This document shows, piece by piece, positions 46,589 through 62,050 of a stretch of 64,000 bases of DNA (its first letter is position 1; each line of letters begins with the position of its first letter). A program made the translations under genes and the position numbers. The stretch covers positions 7,144,693 to 7,208,692 of the forward strand of contig CM017560.1 of assembly GCA_007844125.1 (NCBI GenBank), in the 5' to 3' direction. This DNA comes from Sinonovacula constricta. Taxonomy: Eukaryota; Mollusca; Bivalvia; Cardiida; Solecurtidae. A model generated the notes under the pieces. That model saw nothing but the letters and a program-made list of their open reading frames with translations, ran no database searches and was not told where the DNA came from.

Positions 46589-49500
46589 AACACTGCCATC
46601 TGCAATGTCCGTAGACTTGGTAATTCTCTTTATGGTTTGTGTCAGTAAACGTTTTGACTTGACTTGGTAATGTAATGACACATGGTGTATACAGGCACAT
46701 GCATAGTTTGACTTACAGTCTGGTATTGTAATGACACATGGTATATACAGGCACATGCATAGTTTGACTTACAGTCTGGTATTGTAATGACACATGATGT
46801 ATACAGGCACATACATAGTTTGACTCTCAGTCTAGTAATGAAATGACACATGATGTATACAGGCATATGCATAGTTTGACTCAGTCTGGTATTGTAATGA
46901 CACATGGTGTATACAAATAGTGCACAGTTTGACTCTCAGTCTAGTAATGAAATGACACATGATGTATACAGGCATATGCATAGTTTGACTCAGTCTGGTA
47001 ACACTGCCATCTGCAATGTCCGTAGACTTGGCAATTCTCTTTATGGTTTGTGTCAGTAAACGTTTTGACTTGACTTGGTAATGTAATGACACAGGGTGTA
47101 TACAAACACGTGCATAGTTTGACTCACAGTCTTGTTATGTAATGACACATGGTGTATACAAACACGTGCATAGTTTGACTCAGTCTGGTATTGTAATGAC
47201 ACTTGGTGTATACAAACACGTGCATAGTTTGACTCAGTCTGGTATTGTAATGACACAGGGAGTATACAGGCACATGCATAGTTTGACTCTCAGTCTAGTA
47301 ATGAAATGACACATGATGTATACAGGCATATGCATAGTTTGACTCAGTCTGGTATTGTAATGACACATGGTGTATACAAATAGTGCACAGTTTGACTCTC
47401 AGTCTAGTAATGAAATGACACATGATGTATACAGGCATATGCATAGTTTGACTCAGTCTGGTAACACTGCCATCTGCAATGTCCGTAGACTTGGCAATTC
47501 TCTTTATGGTTTGTGTCAGTAAACGTTTTGACTTGACTTGGTAATGTAATGACACAGGGTGTATACAGGCACATGCATAGTTTGACTCACAGTCTGGTAA
47601 TGTTATGACATGGTGAATACAAACACGTGCATAGTTTGACTCACAGTCTTGTTATGTAATGACACAGGGTGTATACAGGCACATGCATAGTTTGACTCAC
47701 AGTCTGGTAAGGGTATGACATGGTGAATACAAACACGTGCATAGTTTGACTCACAGTCTTGTTATGTAATGACACAGGGTGTATACAGGCACATGCATAG
47801 TTTGACTCCAGTCTTGTTATGTAATGACACATGGTGTATACAGGCACATGCATAGTTTGACTCCAGTCTTGTTATGTAATGACACATGGTGTATACAAAC
47901 ACATGCATAGTTTGACTCACAGTCTGGTATTGTAATGACACAGGGTGTATACAAACACGTGCATAGTTTGACTCCAGTCTGGTAAGGGTATGACATGGTG
48001 AATACAAACACGTGCATAGTTTGACTCACAGTCTTGTTATGTAATGACACAGGGTGTATACAAACACGTGCATAGTTTGACTCACTGTCTGGTTATGTAA
48101 TGACACATGGTGTATACAAACACGTGCATAGTTTGACTCACAGTCTGGTATAGTAATGACACAGGGTGTATACAGGCACATGCATAGTTTGACTCACAGT
48201 CTTGTTATGTAATGACACATGGTGTATACAAACACGTGCATAGTTTGACTCACAGTCTGGTATTGTAATGACACAGGGTGTATACAAACACGTGCATAGT
48301 TTGACTCACAGTCTGGTTATGTAATGACACATGGTGTATACAAACACGTGCATAGTTTGACTCACAGTCTGGTTATGTAATGACATGGTGTATACAAACA
48401 CGTGCATAGTTTGACTCACAGTCTTGTTATGTAATGACACATGGTGTATACAAACACGTGCATAGTTTGACTCACAGTCTGGTTATGTAATGACACAGGG
48501 TGTATACAAACACGTGCATAGTTTGACTCACAGTCTTGTTATGTAATGACACATGATGTATACAAACACGTGCATAGTTTGACTCACAGTCTTGTTATGT
48601 AATGACACATGGTGTATACAAACACGTGCATAGTTTGACTCACTGTCTGGTTATGTAATGACACATGGTGTATTCAAACATGTGCATAGTTTGACTCACA
48701 GTCTTGTTATGTAATGACACATGGTGTATACAAACACGTGCATAGTTTGACTCCAGCCTGGTAATGTTATGACACATGGTGTATACAAACAGGTGCATAG
48801 TTTGACTCCAGTCTGGTAATGTTATGACACATGGTGTATACAAACAGGTGCATAGTTTGACTCCAGCCTGGTAATGTTATGACACATGGTGTATACAAAC
48901 ACGTGCATAGTTTGACTCCAGCCTGGTAATGTTATGACACATGGTGTATACAAACACGTGCATAGTTTGACTCCAGCCTGGTAATGTTATGACACATGGT
49001 GTAAACAAACACGTGCATAGTTTGACTCCAGTCTGGTAATGTTATGACACATGGTGTATACAAACACGTGCATAGTTTGACTCCAGTCTGGTAATGTAAT
49101 GACACATGGTGTATACAAACACGTGCATAGTTTGACTCCAGTCTGGTAATGTTATGACACATGGTGTATACAAACACGTGCATAGTTTGACTCCAGTCTG
49201 GTAATGTTATGACACATGGTGTATACAAACACGTACATAGTTTGACTTACAGTCTGGTAATGTAATGACACATGGTGTATACAAACACGTGCATAGTTTG
49301 ACTCCAGCCTGGTAATGTTATGACACATGGTGTATACAAACACGTGCATAGTTTGACTCCAGCCTGGTAATGTTATGACACATGGTGTATACAAACACGT
49401 GCATAGTTTGACTCCAGTCTGGTAATGTAATGACACATGGTGTATACAAACACGTGCATAGTTTGACTCCAGCCTGGTAATGTAATGACACATGGTGTAA

Positions 49501-49889
49501 ACAAACACGTGCATAGTTTGACTCACAGTCTGGTAATGTAATGACACAGGGTGAATACAGGCACTTGGATAGTTTGACTCAAGGTCACGTAATGTAATTA
49601 CACTGGCTGTATATGAACACATGCATAGTTTGACTCAGTCTAGTTATGGAATGACACATGGTGTATCGAATAGTGCACAGTTTGACTCCAGTCTGGTAAT
49701 GTAATGACACATGGTGTATACAAATAGTGCACAGTTTGACTCTCAGTCTAGTAATGAAATGACACATGATGTATACAGGCATATGCATAGTTTGACTCAG
49801 TCTGGTAACACTGCCAACTGCAATGTCCGTAGACTTGGCAATTCTCTTTATGGTTTGTGTCAGTAAACGTTTTGACTTGACTTGGTAAT
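46589..49889. repeat. Higher-order cassette with a non-satellite 83-bp insert, four copies
   Basis: The segment cactgccatctgcaatgtcc, gtagacttggcaattctctt, tatggtttgtgtcagtaaac and gttttgacttgacttgg occurs at about 46591, 47005, 47463 and 49808, each time in the same satellite context. It is unlike the 55-bp unit, so it marks co-amplified blocks. Confidence 0.9.
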
Positions 49890-52739
49890 GTAATGACACA
49901 GGGTGTATACAGGCACATGCATAGTTTGACTTACAGTCTGGTATTGTAATGACACATGGTGTATACAGGCACATGCATAGTTTGACTTACAGTCTGGTAT
50001 TGTAATGACACATGGTGTATACAGGCACATGCATAGTTTGACTTACAGTCTGGTATTGTAATGACACATGGTGTATACAGGCACATGCATAGTTTGACTT
50101 ACAGTCTGGTATTGTAATGACACATGGTGTATACAAACACGTGCATAGTTTGACTCACAGTCTGGTATTGTAATGACACATGGTGTATACAAACACGTGC
50201 ATAGTTTGACTTACAGTCTGGTATTGTAATGACACATGGTGTATACAGGCACATGCATAGTTTGACTTACAGTCTGGTATTGTAATGACACATGGTGTAT
50301 ACAGGCACATGCATAGTTTGACTTACAGTCTGGTATTGTAATGACACATGGTGTATACAAACACGTGCATAGTTTGACTTACAGTCTGGTATTGTAATGA
50401 CACATGGTGTATACAGGCACATGCATAGTTTGACTTACAGTCTGGTATTGTAATGACACATGGTGTATACAGGCACATGCATAGTTTGACTTACAGTCTG
50501 GTATTGTAATGACACATGGTGTATACAAACACGTGCATAGTTTGACTCACAGTCTGGTATTGTAATGACACATGGTGTATACAAACACGTGCATAGTTTG
50601 ACTCACAGTCTGGTATTGTAATGACACAGGGTGAATACAAACACGTGCATAGTTTGACTCACAGTCTGGTATTGTAATGACACATGGTGTATACAGGCAC
50701 ATGCATAGTTTGACTTACAGTCTGGTATTGTAATGACACATGGTGTATACAAACACGTGCATAGTTTGACTCACAGTCTGCTATTGTAATGACACATGGT
50801 GTATACAGGCACATGCATAGTTTGACTTACAGTCTGGTATTGTAATGACACAGGGTGAATACAAACACGTGCATAGTTTGACTCACAGTCTGGTAATGTA
50901 ATGACACAGGGTGTATACAGGCACATGCATAGTTTGACTTACAGTCTGGTATTGTAATGACACATGGTGTATACAAACACGTGCATAGTTTGACTCACAG
51001 TCTGGTATTGTAATGACACATGGTGTATACAAACACGTGCATAGTTTGACTCACAGTCTGGTATTGTAATGACACAGGGTGAATACAAACACGTGCATAG
51101 TTTGACTCACAGTCTGGTATTGTAATGACACATGGTGTATACAGGCACATGCATAGTTTGACTTACAGTCTGGTATTGTAATGACACATGGTGTATACAA
51201 ACACGTGCATAGTTTGACTCACAGTCTGCTATTGTAATGACACATGGTGTATACAGGCACATGCATAGTTTGACTTACAGTCTGGTATTGTAATGACACA
51301 GGGTGAATACAAACACGTGCATAGTTTGACTCACCGTCTGGTAATGTAATGACACAGGGTGTATACAGGCACATGCATAGTTTGACTCACAGTCTTGTTA
51401 TGTAATGACACATGGTGTATACAAACACGTGCATAGTTTGACTCACAGTCTGGTATTGTAATGACACATGGTGTATACAAACACGTGCATAGTTTGATTC
51501 ACAGTCTGGTATTGTAATGACACAGGGTGAATACAAACACGTGCATAGTTTGACTCACAGTCTGGTATTGTAATGACACAGGGTGTATACAGGCACATGC
51601 ATAGTTTGACTCACAGTCTTGTTATGTAATGACACATGGTGTATACAAACACGTGCATAGTTTGACTCACAGTCTGGTATTGTAATGACACAGGGTGTAT
51701 ACAAACACGTGCATAGTTTGACTCACAGTCTGGTATTGTAATGACACATGGTGTATACAAACACGTGCATAGTTTGACTCACAGTCTGGTATTGTAATGA
51801 CACAGGGTGTATACAAACACGTGCATAGTTTGACTCACAGTCTGGTATTGTAATGACACAGGGTGTATACAAACACGTGCATAGTTTGACTCACAGTCTG
51901 GTATTGTAATGACACAGGGTGTATACAAACACGTGCATAGTTTGACTCACAGTCTGGTAATGTAATGACACAGGGTGAATACAGGCACATGCATAGTTTG
52001 ACTCACTTTCTGGTATTGTAATGACACATGGTGTATACAAACACGTGCATAGTTTGACTCACAGTCTGGTATTGTAATGACACAGGGTGTATACAAACAC
52101 GTGCATAGTTTGACTCACAGTCTTGTTATGTAATGACACATGGTGTATACAAACACGTGCATAGTTTGACTCACAGTCTGGTATTGTAATGACACAGGGT
52201 GTATACAAACACATGCATAGTTTGACTCACAGTCTGGTTATGTAATGACACATGGTGTATACAAACACGTGCATAGTTTGACTCACAGTCTGGTATTGTA
52301 ATGACACAGGGTGTATACAAACACGTGCATAGTTTGACTCACAGTCTGGTTATGTAATGACACATGGTGTATACAAACACGTGCATAGTTTGACTCACAG
52401 TCTGGTATTGTAATGACACAGGGTGTATACAAACACGTGCATAGTTTGACTCACAGTCTGGTATTGTAATGACACATGGTGTATACAGGCACGTGCATAG
52501 TTTGACTCACAGTCTGGTATTGTAATGACACATGGTGTATACAAACACGTGCATAGTTTGACTCACAGTCTGGTATTGTAATGACACAGGGTGTATACAG
52601 GCACATGCATAGTTTGACTCACAGTCTTGTTATGTAATGACACGCGGTGTATACAAACACGTGCATAGTTTGACTCACAGTCTGGTATTGTAATGACACA
52701 GGGTGTATACAAACACGTGCATAGTTTGACTCACAGTCT

Positions 52740-55700
52740 GGTTATGTAATGACACATGGTGTATAGAAACACGTGCATAGTTTGACTCACAGTCTGGTTA
52801 TGTAATGACATGGTGTATACAAACACGTGCATAGTTTGACTCACAGTCTTGTTATGTAATGACACATGGTGTATACAAACACGTGCATAGTTTGACTCAC
52901 AGTCTGGTTATGTAATGACACAGGGTGTATACAAACACGTGCATAGTTTGACTCACAGTCTTGTTATGTAATGACACATGATGTATACAAACACGTGCAT
53001 ACTTTGACTCACAGTCTTGTTATGTAATGACACATGGTGTATACAAACACGTGCAAAGTTTGACTCACGGTCTGGTTATGTAATGACACATGGTGTATTC
53101 AAACATGTGCATAGTTTGACTCACAGTCTTGTTATGTAATGACACATGGTGTATACAAACACGTGCATAATTTGACTCACAGTCTGGTTATCTAATGACA
53201 CATGGTGGATACAAACAGGTGCATAGTTTGAATCCTGTCTGGTTATGTAATGACACATGATGTATACAAACACGTGCATAGTTTGACTCCAGCCTGGTAA
53301 TGTTATGACACATGGTGTATACAAACACGTGCATAGTTTGACTCCAGCCTGGTAATGTTATGACACATGGTGTATACAAACACGTACATAGTTTGACTCC
53401 AGTCTGGTAATGTAATGACACATGGTGTATACAAACACGTGCATAGTTTGACTCCAGCCTGGTAATGTTATGACACATGGTGTAAACAAACACGTGTATA
53501 GTTTGACTCACAGTCTGGTTATGTAATGACACAGGGTGAATACAGGCACTTGGATAGTTTGACTCAAGGTCACGTAATGTAATTACACTGGCTGTATATG
53601 AGCACATGCATAGTTTGACTCAGTCTAGTTATGGAATGACACATGGTGTATCGAATAGTGCACAGTTTGACTCCAGTCTGGTAATGTAATGACACATGGT
53701 GTATACAAATAGTGCACAGTTTGACTCCAGTCTGGTAATGTAATGACACAGGGTGTATACAGGCACATGCATAGTTTGACTCACAGTCTTGTTATGTAAT
53801 GACACATGGTGTATACAAACACGTGCATAGTTTGACTCACAGTCTGGTATTGTAATGACACAGGGTGTATACAAACACGTGCATAGTTTGACTCACAGTC
53901 TGGTTATGTAATGACACATGGTGTATACAAACACGTGCATAGTTTGACTCACAGTCTGGTTATGTAATGACATGGTGTATACAAACACGTGCATAGTTTG
54001 ACTCACAGTCTTGTTATGTAATGACACATGGTGTATACAAACACGTGCATAGTTTGACTCACAGTCTGGTTATGTAATGACACAGGGTGTATACAAACAC
54101 GTGCATAGTTTGACTCACAGTCTGGTATTGTAATGACACAGGGTGTATACAAACACGTGCATAGTTTGACTCACAGTCTGGTATTGTAATGACACAGGGT
54201 GTATACAAACACGTGCATAGTTTGACTCACAGTCTGGTATTGTAATGACACAGGGTGTATACAAACACGTGCATAGTTTGACTCACAGTCTTGTTATGTA
54301 ATGACACATGGTGTATACAAACACGTGCATAGTTTGACTCACAGTCTGGTATTGTAATGACACAGGGTGTATACAAACACATGCATAGTTTGACTCACAG
54401 TCTGGTTATGTAATGACACATGGTGTATACAAACACGTGCATAGTTTGACTCACAGTCTGGTTATGTAATGACACATGGTGTATAGAAACACGTGCATAG
54501 TTTGACTCACAGTCTGGTTATGTAATGACATGGTGTATACAAACACGTGCATAGTTTGACTCACAGTCTTGTTATGTAATGACACATGGTGTATACAAAC
54601 ACGTGCATAGTTTGACTCACAGTCTGGTTATGTAATGACACAGGGTGTATACAAACACGTGCATAGTTTGACTCACAGTCTTGTTATGTAATGACACATG
54701 ATGTATACAAACACGTGCATAGTTTGACTCACAGTCTTGTTATGTAATGACACATGGTGTATACAAACACGTGCATAGTTTGACTCACGGTCTGGTTATG
54801 TAATGACACATGGTGTATTCAAACATGTGCATAGTTTGACTCACAGTCTTGTTATGTAATGACACATGGTGTATACAAACACGTGCATAGTTTGACTCAC
54901 AGTCTGGTTATCTAATGACACATGGTGGATACAAACAGGTGCATAGTTTGAATCCTGTCTGGTTATGTAATGACACATGATGTATACAAACACGTGCATA
55001 GTTTGACTCCAGCCTGGTAATGTTATGACACATGGTGTATACAAACACGTGCATAGTTTGACTCCAGCCTGGTAATGTTATGACACATGGTGTATACAAA
55101 CACGTACATAGTTTGACTCCAGTCTGGTAATGTAATGACACATGGTGTATACAAACACGTGCATAGTTTGACTCCAGCCTGGTAATGTTATGACACATGG
55201 TGTAAACAAACACGTGTATAGTTTGACTCACAGTCTGGTTATGTAATGACACAGGGTGAATACAGGCACTTGGATAGTTTGACTCAAGGTCACGTAATGT
55301 AATTACACTGGCTGTATATGAGCACATGCATAGTTTGACTCAGTCTAGTTATGGAATGACACATGGTGTATCGAATAGTGCACAGTTTGACTCCAGTCTG
55401 GTAATGTAATGACACATGGTGTATACAAATAGTGCACAGTTTGACTCCAGTCTGGTAATGTAATGACACAGGGTGTATACAGGCACATGCATAGTTTGAC
55501 TCACAGTCTTGTTATGTAATGACACATGGTGTATACAAACACGTGCATAGTTTGACTCACAGTCTGGTATTGTAATGACACAGGGTGTATACAAACACGT
55601 GCATAGTTTGACTCACAGTCTGGTTATGTAATGACACATGGTGTATACAAACACGTGCATAGTTTGACTCACAGTCTGGTTATGTAATGACATGGTGTAT

Positions 55701-55905
55701 ACAAACACGTGCATAGTTTGACTCACAGTCTTGTTATGTAATGACACATGGTGTATACAAACACGTGCATAGTTTGACTCACAGTCTGGTTATGTAATGA
55801 CACAGGGTGTATACAAACACGTGCATAGTTTGACTCACAGTCTGGTATTGTAATGACACAGGGTGTATACAAACACGTGCATAGTTTGACTCACAGTCTG
55901 GTATT
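52740..55905. repeat. Tandem duplication of ~1.4 kb or more at 1720-bp offset within the satellite
   Basis: Rare variants recur at a constant 1720-bp offset: gtgtatagaaacacgtgc at 52759 and 54479, gtttgaatcctgtctgg at 53226 and 54946, and gtgtatcgaatagtgcacag at 53647 and 55367. Only a few single substitutions distinguish the copies, so the duplication is recent. Confidence 0.9.
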
Positions 55906-56339
55906 GTAATGACACATGGTGTATACAAACACGTGCATAGTTTGACTCACAGTCTGGTATTGTAATGACACAGGGTGTATACAAACACATGCATAGTTTG
56001 ACTCACAGTCTGGTTATGTAATGACACATGGTGTATACAAACACGTGCATAGTTTGACTCACAGTCTGGTATTGTAATGACACAGGGTGTATACAAACAC
56101 GTGCATAGTTTGACTCACAGTCTGGTTATGTAATGACACATGGTGTATACAAACACGTGCATAGTTTGACTCACAGTCTGGTATTGTAATGACACAGGGT
56201 GTATACAAACACGTGCATAGTTTGACTCACAGTCTGGTATTGTAATGACACATGGTGTATACAGGCACGTGCATAGTTTGACTCACAGTCTGGTATTGTA
56301 ATGACACATGGTGTATACAAACACGTGCATAGTTTGACT

Positions 56340-59060
56340 CACAGTCTGGTATTGTAATGACACAGGGTGTATACAGGCACATGCATAGTTTGACTCACAG
56401 TCTTGTTATGTAATGACACGCGGTGTATACAAACAAGTGCATAGTTTGACTCACAGTCTGGTATTGTAATGACACAGGGTGTATACAAACACGTGCATAG
56501 TTTGACTCACAGTCTGGTTATGTAATGACACATGGTGTATAGAAACACGTGCATAGTTTGACTCACAGTCTGGTTATGTAATGACATGGTGTATACAAAC
56601 ACGTGCATAGTTTGACTCACAGTCTTGTTATGTAATGACACATGGTGTATACAAACACGTGCATAGTTTGACTCACAGTCTGGTTATTTAATGACACAGG
56701 GTGTATACAAACACGTGCATAGTTTGACTCACAGTCTTGTTATGTAAGACACATGATGTATACAAACACGTGCATAGTTTGACTCACAGTCTTGTTATGT
56801 AATGACACATGGTGTATACAAACACGTGCATAGTTTGACTCACGGTCTGGTTATGTAATGACACATGGTGTATTCAAACATGTGCATAGTTTGACTCACT
56901 GTCTGGTTATGTAATGACACATGGTGTATTCAAACATGTGCATAGTTTGACTCACAGTCTTGTTATGTAATGACACATGGTGTATACAAACACGTGCATA
57001 GTTTGACTCACAGTCTGGTAATGTAATGACACATGGTGTATACAAACAGGTGCATAGTTTGACTCCAGTCTGGTAATGTAATGACACATGGTGTATACAA
57101 ACAGGTGCATAGTTCGACTCCAGCCTGGTAATGTTATGACACATGGTGTATACAAACACGTGCATAGTTTGACTCACTGTCTGGTTATGTAATGACACAT
57201 GGTGTATACAAACACGTGCATAGTTTGACTCCAGTCTGGTAATGTTATGACACATGGTGTATACAAACACGTGCATAGTTTGACTCCAGCCTGGTAATGT
57301 AATGACACATGGTGTATACAAACACGTGCATAGTTTGACTCCAGCCTGGTAATGTTATGACACATGGTGTATACAAGCACGTGCATAGTTTGACTCCAGC
57401 CTGGTAATGTTATGACACATGGTGTATACAAACACGTGCATAGTTTGACTCCAGTCTGATAATGTTATGACACATGGTGTATACAAACATGTGCATAGTT
57501 TGACTCCAGTCTGGTAATTTAATGACACATGGTGTATACAAACACGTGCATTGTTTGACTCCAGTCTGGTAATGTTATGACACATGGTGTATACAAACAC
57601 GTGCATAGTTTGACTCCAGCCTGGTAATGTTATGACACATGGTGTATACAAACACGTGCATAGTTTGACTCCAGCCTGGTAATGTAATGACACGTGGTGT
57701 ATACAAACACGTACATAGTTTGACTCACAGTCTTGTAATGGTATGACACATGGTGTATACAGGCACGTGCATAGTTTGACTCCAGCCTGGTAATGTAATG
57801 ACACATGGTGTATACAAGCACGTGCATAGTTTGACTCACAGTCTGGTATTGTAATGACACATGGTGTATACAAACACGTGCATAGTTTGACTCACAGTCT
57901 GGTATTGTAATGACACAGGGTGTATACAGGCACATGCATAGTTTGACTCACAGTCTTGTTATGTAATGACACGCGGTGTATACAAACAAGTGCATAGTTT
58001 GACTCACAGTCTGGTATTGTAATGACACAGGGTGTATACAAACACGTGCATAGTTTGACTCACAGTCTGGTATGTAATGACACATGGTGTATAGAAACAC
58101 GTGCATAGTTTGACTCACAGTCTGGTTATGTAATGACATGGTGTATACAAACACGTGCATAGTTTGACTCACAGTCTTGTTATGTAATGACACATGGTGT
58201 ATACAAACACGTGCATAGTTTGACTCACAGTCTGGTTATTTAATGACACAGGGTGTATACAAACACGTGCATAGTTTGACTCACAGTCTTGTTATGTAAG
58301 ACACATGATGTATACAAACACGTGCATAGTTTGACTCACAGTCTTGTTATGTAATGACACATGGTGTATACAAACACGTGCATAGTTTGACTCACGGTCT
58401 GGTTATGTAATGACACATGGTGTATTCAAACATGTGCATAGTTTGACTCACTGTCTGGTTATGTAATGACACATGGTGTATTCAAAACAGTGCATAGTTT
58501 GACTCACAGTCTTGTTATGTAATGACACATGGTGTATACAAACACGTGCATAGTTTGACTCACAGTCTGGTAATGTAATGACACATGGTGTATACAAACA
58601 GGTGCATAGTTTGACTCCAGTCTGGTAATGTAATGACACATGGTGTATACAAACAGGTGCATAGTTCGACTCCAGCCTGGTAATGTTATGACACATGGTG
58701 TATACAAACACGTGCATAGTTTGACTCACTGTCTGGTTATGTAATGACACATGGTGTATACAAACACGTGCATAGTTTGACTCCAGTCTGGTAATGTTAT
58801 GACACATGGTGTATACAAACACGTGCATAGTTTGACTCCAGCCTGGTAATGTAATGACACATGGTGTATACAAACACGTGCATAGTTTGACTCCAGCCTG
58901 GTAATGTTATGACACATGGTGTATACAAGCACGTGCATAGTTTGACTCCAGCCTGGTAATGTTATGACACATGGTGTATACAAACACGTGCATAGTTTGA
59001 CTCCAGTCTGATAATGTTATGACACATGGTGTATACAAACATGTGCATAGTTTGACTCCA
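56340..59060. repeat. Tandem duplication at ~1552-bp offset within the satellite
   Basis: Rare variants gacacgcggtgtatacaaac (about 56416 and 57968), gttatgtaagacacatgatg and agttcgactccagcc (57112 and 58664) recur at a constant offset near 1552 bp. The copies are nearly identical. Confidence 0.88.
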
Positions 59061-62050
59061 GTCTGGTAATGTAATGACACATGGTGTATACAAACACGTA
59101 CATAGTTTGGCTCCAGTCTGGTAATGTACTGACACATGATGTATACAAACACGTGCATAGTTTGACTCCAGTCTGGTAATGTTATGACACATGGTGTATA
59201 CAAACACGTGCATAGTATGACTCCAGTCTGGTAATGTAATGACACATGGTGTATACAAACACGTACATAGTTTGGCTCCAGTCTGGTAATGTAATGACAC
59301 ATGGTGTATACAAACACGTGCATACTTTGACTCCAGTCTGGTAATGTTATGACACATGGTGTATACAAACACGTGCATACTTTGACTCCAGCTTGGTAAT
59401 GTTATGACACATGGTGTATACACACACGTGCACAGTTTGACTCCAGCCTGGTAATGTAATGGCACATGGTGTATACAAGCACGTGCATAGTTTGACTCAC
59501 AGTCTGGTTATGTAATGACACATGGTGTATACAAACACGTGCATAGTTTGTCTCCAGTCTGGTAATGAAATGACACATGATGTATACAAACACGTGCATA
59601 GTTTGACTCCAGTCTGGTAATGTAATGACACATGATGTATACAAACACGTGCATAGTTTGACTCCAGTCTGGTAATGTAATGACACATGGTGTATACAAA
59701 CACGTGCATAGTTTGACTCCAGTCTGGTAATGTTATGACACATGGTGTATACAAGCACCTGCATAGTTTGACTCACAGTCTGGTTATGTAATGACACATG
59801 GTGTATACAAACAGGTGCATAGTTTGACTCCAGTCTGGTAATGTTATGACACATGGTGTATACAAACACGTGCATAGTTTGACTCCAGTCTGGTAATGAA
59901 ATGACACATGATGTATACAAACACGTGCATAGTATGACTCCAGTCTGGTAATGTAATGACACATGGTGTATACAAACACGTGCATAGTTTGACTCCAGTC
60001 TGGTAATGTAATGACACATGGTGTATACAAACACGTGCATAGTTTGACTCCAGTCTGGTAATGTTATGACACATGGTGTATACAAACATGTGCATAGTTT
60101 GACTCCAGTCTGGTAATGTAATGACACATGGTGTATACAAACACGTGCATAGTTTGACTCTAGTCTGGTAATGTTATGACACATGGTGTATACACACACG
60201 TGCATAGTTTGACTCCAGCCTGGTAATGTAATGACACATGATGTATACACACACGTGCATAGTTTGACTCCAGTCTGGTAATGTTATGACACATGGTGTA
60301 TACAAACATGTGCATAGTTTGACTCCAGCCTGGTAATGTAATGACACATGATGTATACAGGCACATACATAGTTTGACTCCAGTCTGGAAATGTAATGAC
60401 ACATGGTGTATACAAACACGTGCATAGTTTGACTCACAGTCTTGTTATGTAATGATACATGGTGTATACAAACACGTGCATAGTTTGACTCACAGTCTGG
60501 TATTGTAATGACACAGGGTGTATACAAACACATGCATAGTTTGACTCACAGTCTGGTTATGTAATGACACATGGTGTATACAAACACGGGCATAGTTTGA
60601 CTCACAGTCTGCTATTGTAATGACACAGGGTGTATACAAACACGTGCATAGTTTGACTCACAGTCTGGTTATGTAATGACACATGGTGTATACAAACACG
60701 TGCATAGTTTGACTCACAGTCTGGTATTGTAATGACACAGGGTGTATACAAACACGTGCATAGTTTGACTCACAGTCTGGTTATGTTATGACACATGGTG
60801 TATAGAAACACATACATAGTTTGACTCCAGTCTGGTAATGTAATGACACATGGTGTATACAAACACGTGCATAGTTTGACTCACAGTCTTATTATGTAAT
60901 GACACATGGTGTATACAAACACGTGCATAGTTTGACTCACAGTCTGGTTATGTAATGACACAGGGTGTATACAAACACGTGCATAGTTTGACTCACAGTC
61001 TTGTTATGTAATGACACATGATGTATACAAACACGTGCATAGTTTGACTCACAGTCTTGTTATGTAATGACACATGGTGTATACAAACACGTGCATAGTT
61101 TGACTCACGGTCTGGTTATGTAATGACACATGGTGTATTCTAACATGTGCATAGTTTGACTCACAGTCTTGTTATGTAATGACACATGGTGTATACAAAC
61201 ACGTGCATAGTTTGACTCACAGTCTGGTTATCTAATGACACATGGTGGATACAAACAGGTGCATAGTTTGAATCCTGTCTGGTTATGTAATGACACATGA
61301 TGTATACAAACACGTGCATAGTTTGACTCCAGCCTGGTAATGTTATGACACATGGTGTATACAAACACGTGCATAGTTTGACTCCAGCCTGGTAATGTTA
61401 TGACACATGGTGTATACAAACAGGTGCATAGTTCGACTCCAGTCTGGTAATGTTATGACACATGGTGTATACAAACAGGTGCATAGTTTGACTCCAGCCT
61501 GGTAATGTTATGACACATGGTGTATACAAACACGTGCATAGTTTGACTCCAGCCTGGTAATGTTATGACACATGGTGTATACAAACACATGCATAGTTTG
61601 ACTCCAGTCTGGTAATGTAATGACACATGGTGTATACAAACACGTACATAGTTTGACTCCAGTCTGGTAATGTAATGACACATGGTGTATACAAACACGT
61701 GCATAGTTTGACTCCAGCCTGGTAATGTTATGACACATGGTGTAAACAAACACGTGTATAGTTTGACTCACAGTCTGGTAATGTAATGACACAGGGTGAA
61801 TACAGGCACTTGAATAGTTTGACTCACAGTCTTATTATGTAATGACACATGGTGTATACAAACACGTGCATAGTTTGACTCACAGTCTGGGTATGTAATG
61901 ACACAGGGTGTATACAAACACGTGCATAGTTTGACTCACAGTCTTGTTATGTAATGACACATGATGTATACAAACACGTGCATAGTTTGACTCACAGTCT
62001 TGTTATGTAATGACACATGGTGTATACAAACACGTGCATAGTTTGACTCA

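Larger units (their letters stand above)
46205..62050. repeat. 55-56-bp satellite array
   Basis: About 285 units (estimated from span divided by period) with core gtgtatacaaacacgtgcat, agtttgactcacagtctggt and aatgtaatgacacatg. Variants: gactccagtctgg (55 bp) versus gactcacagtctgg (56 bp), acacgtgcat versus aggcacatgcat, and tgttatgacac versus tgtaatgacac. These variants cluster by region. Minus-strand ORFs of up to 282 codons repeating CVIT, ESNYARVCIHHVS and similar arise because the unit lacks stops in those frames. Confidence 0.97.
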
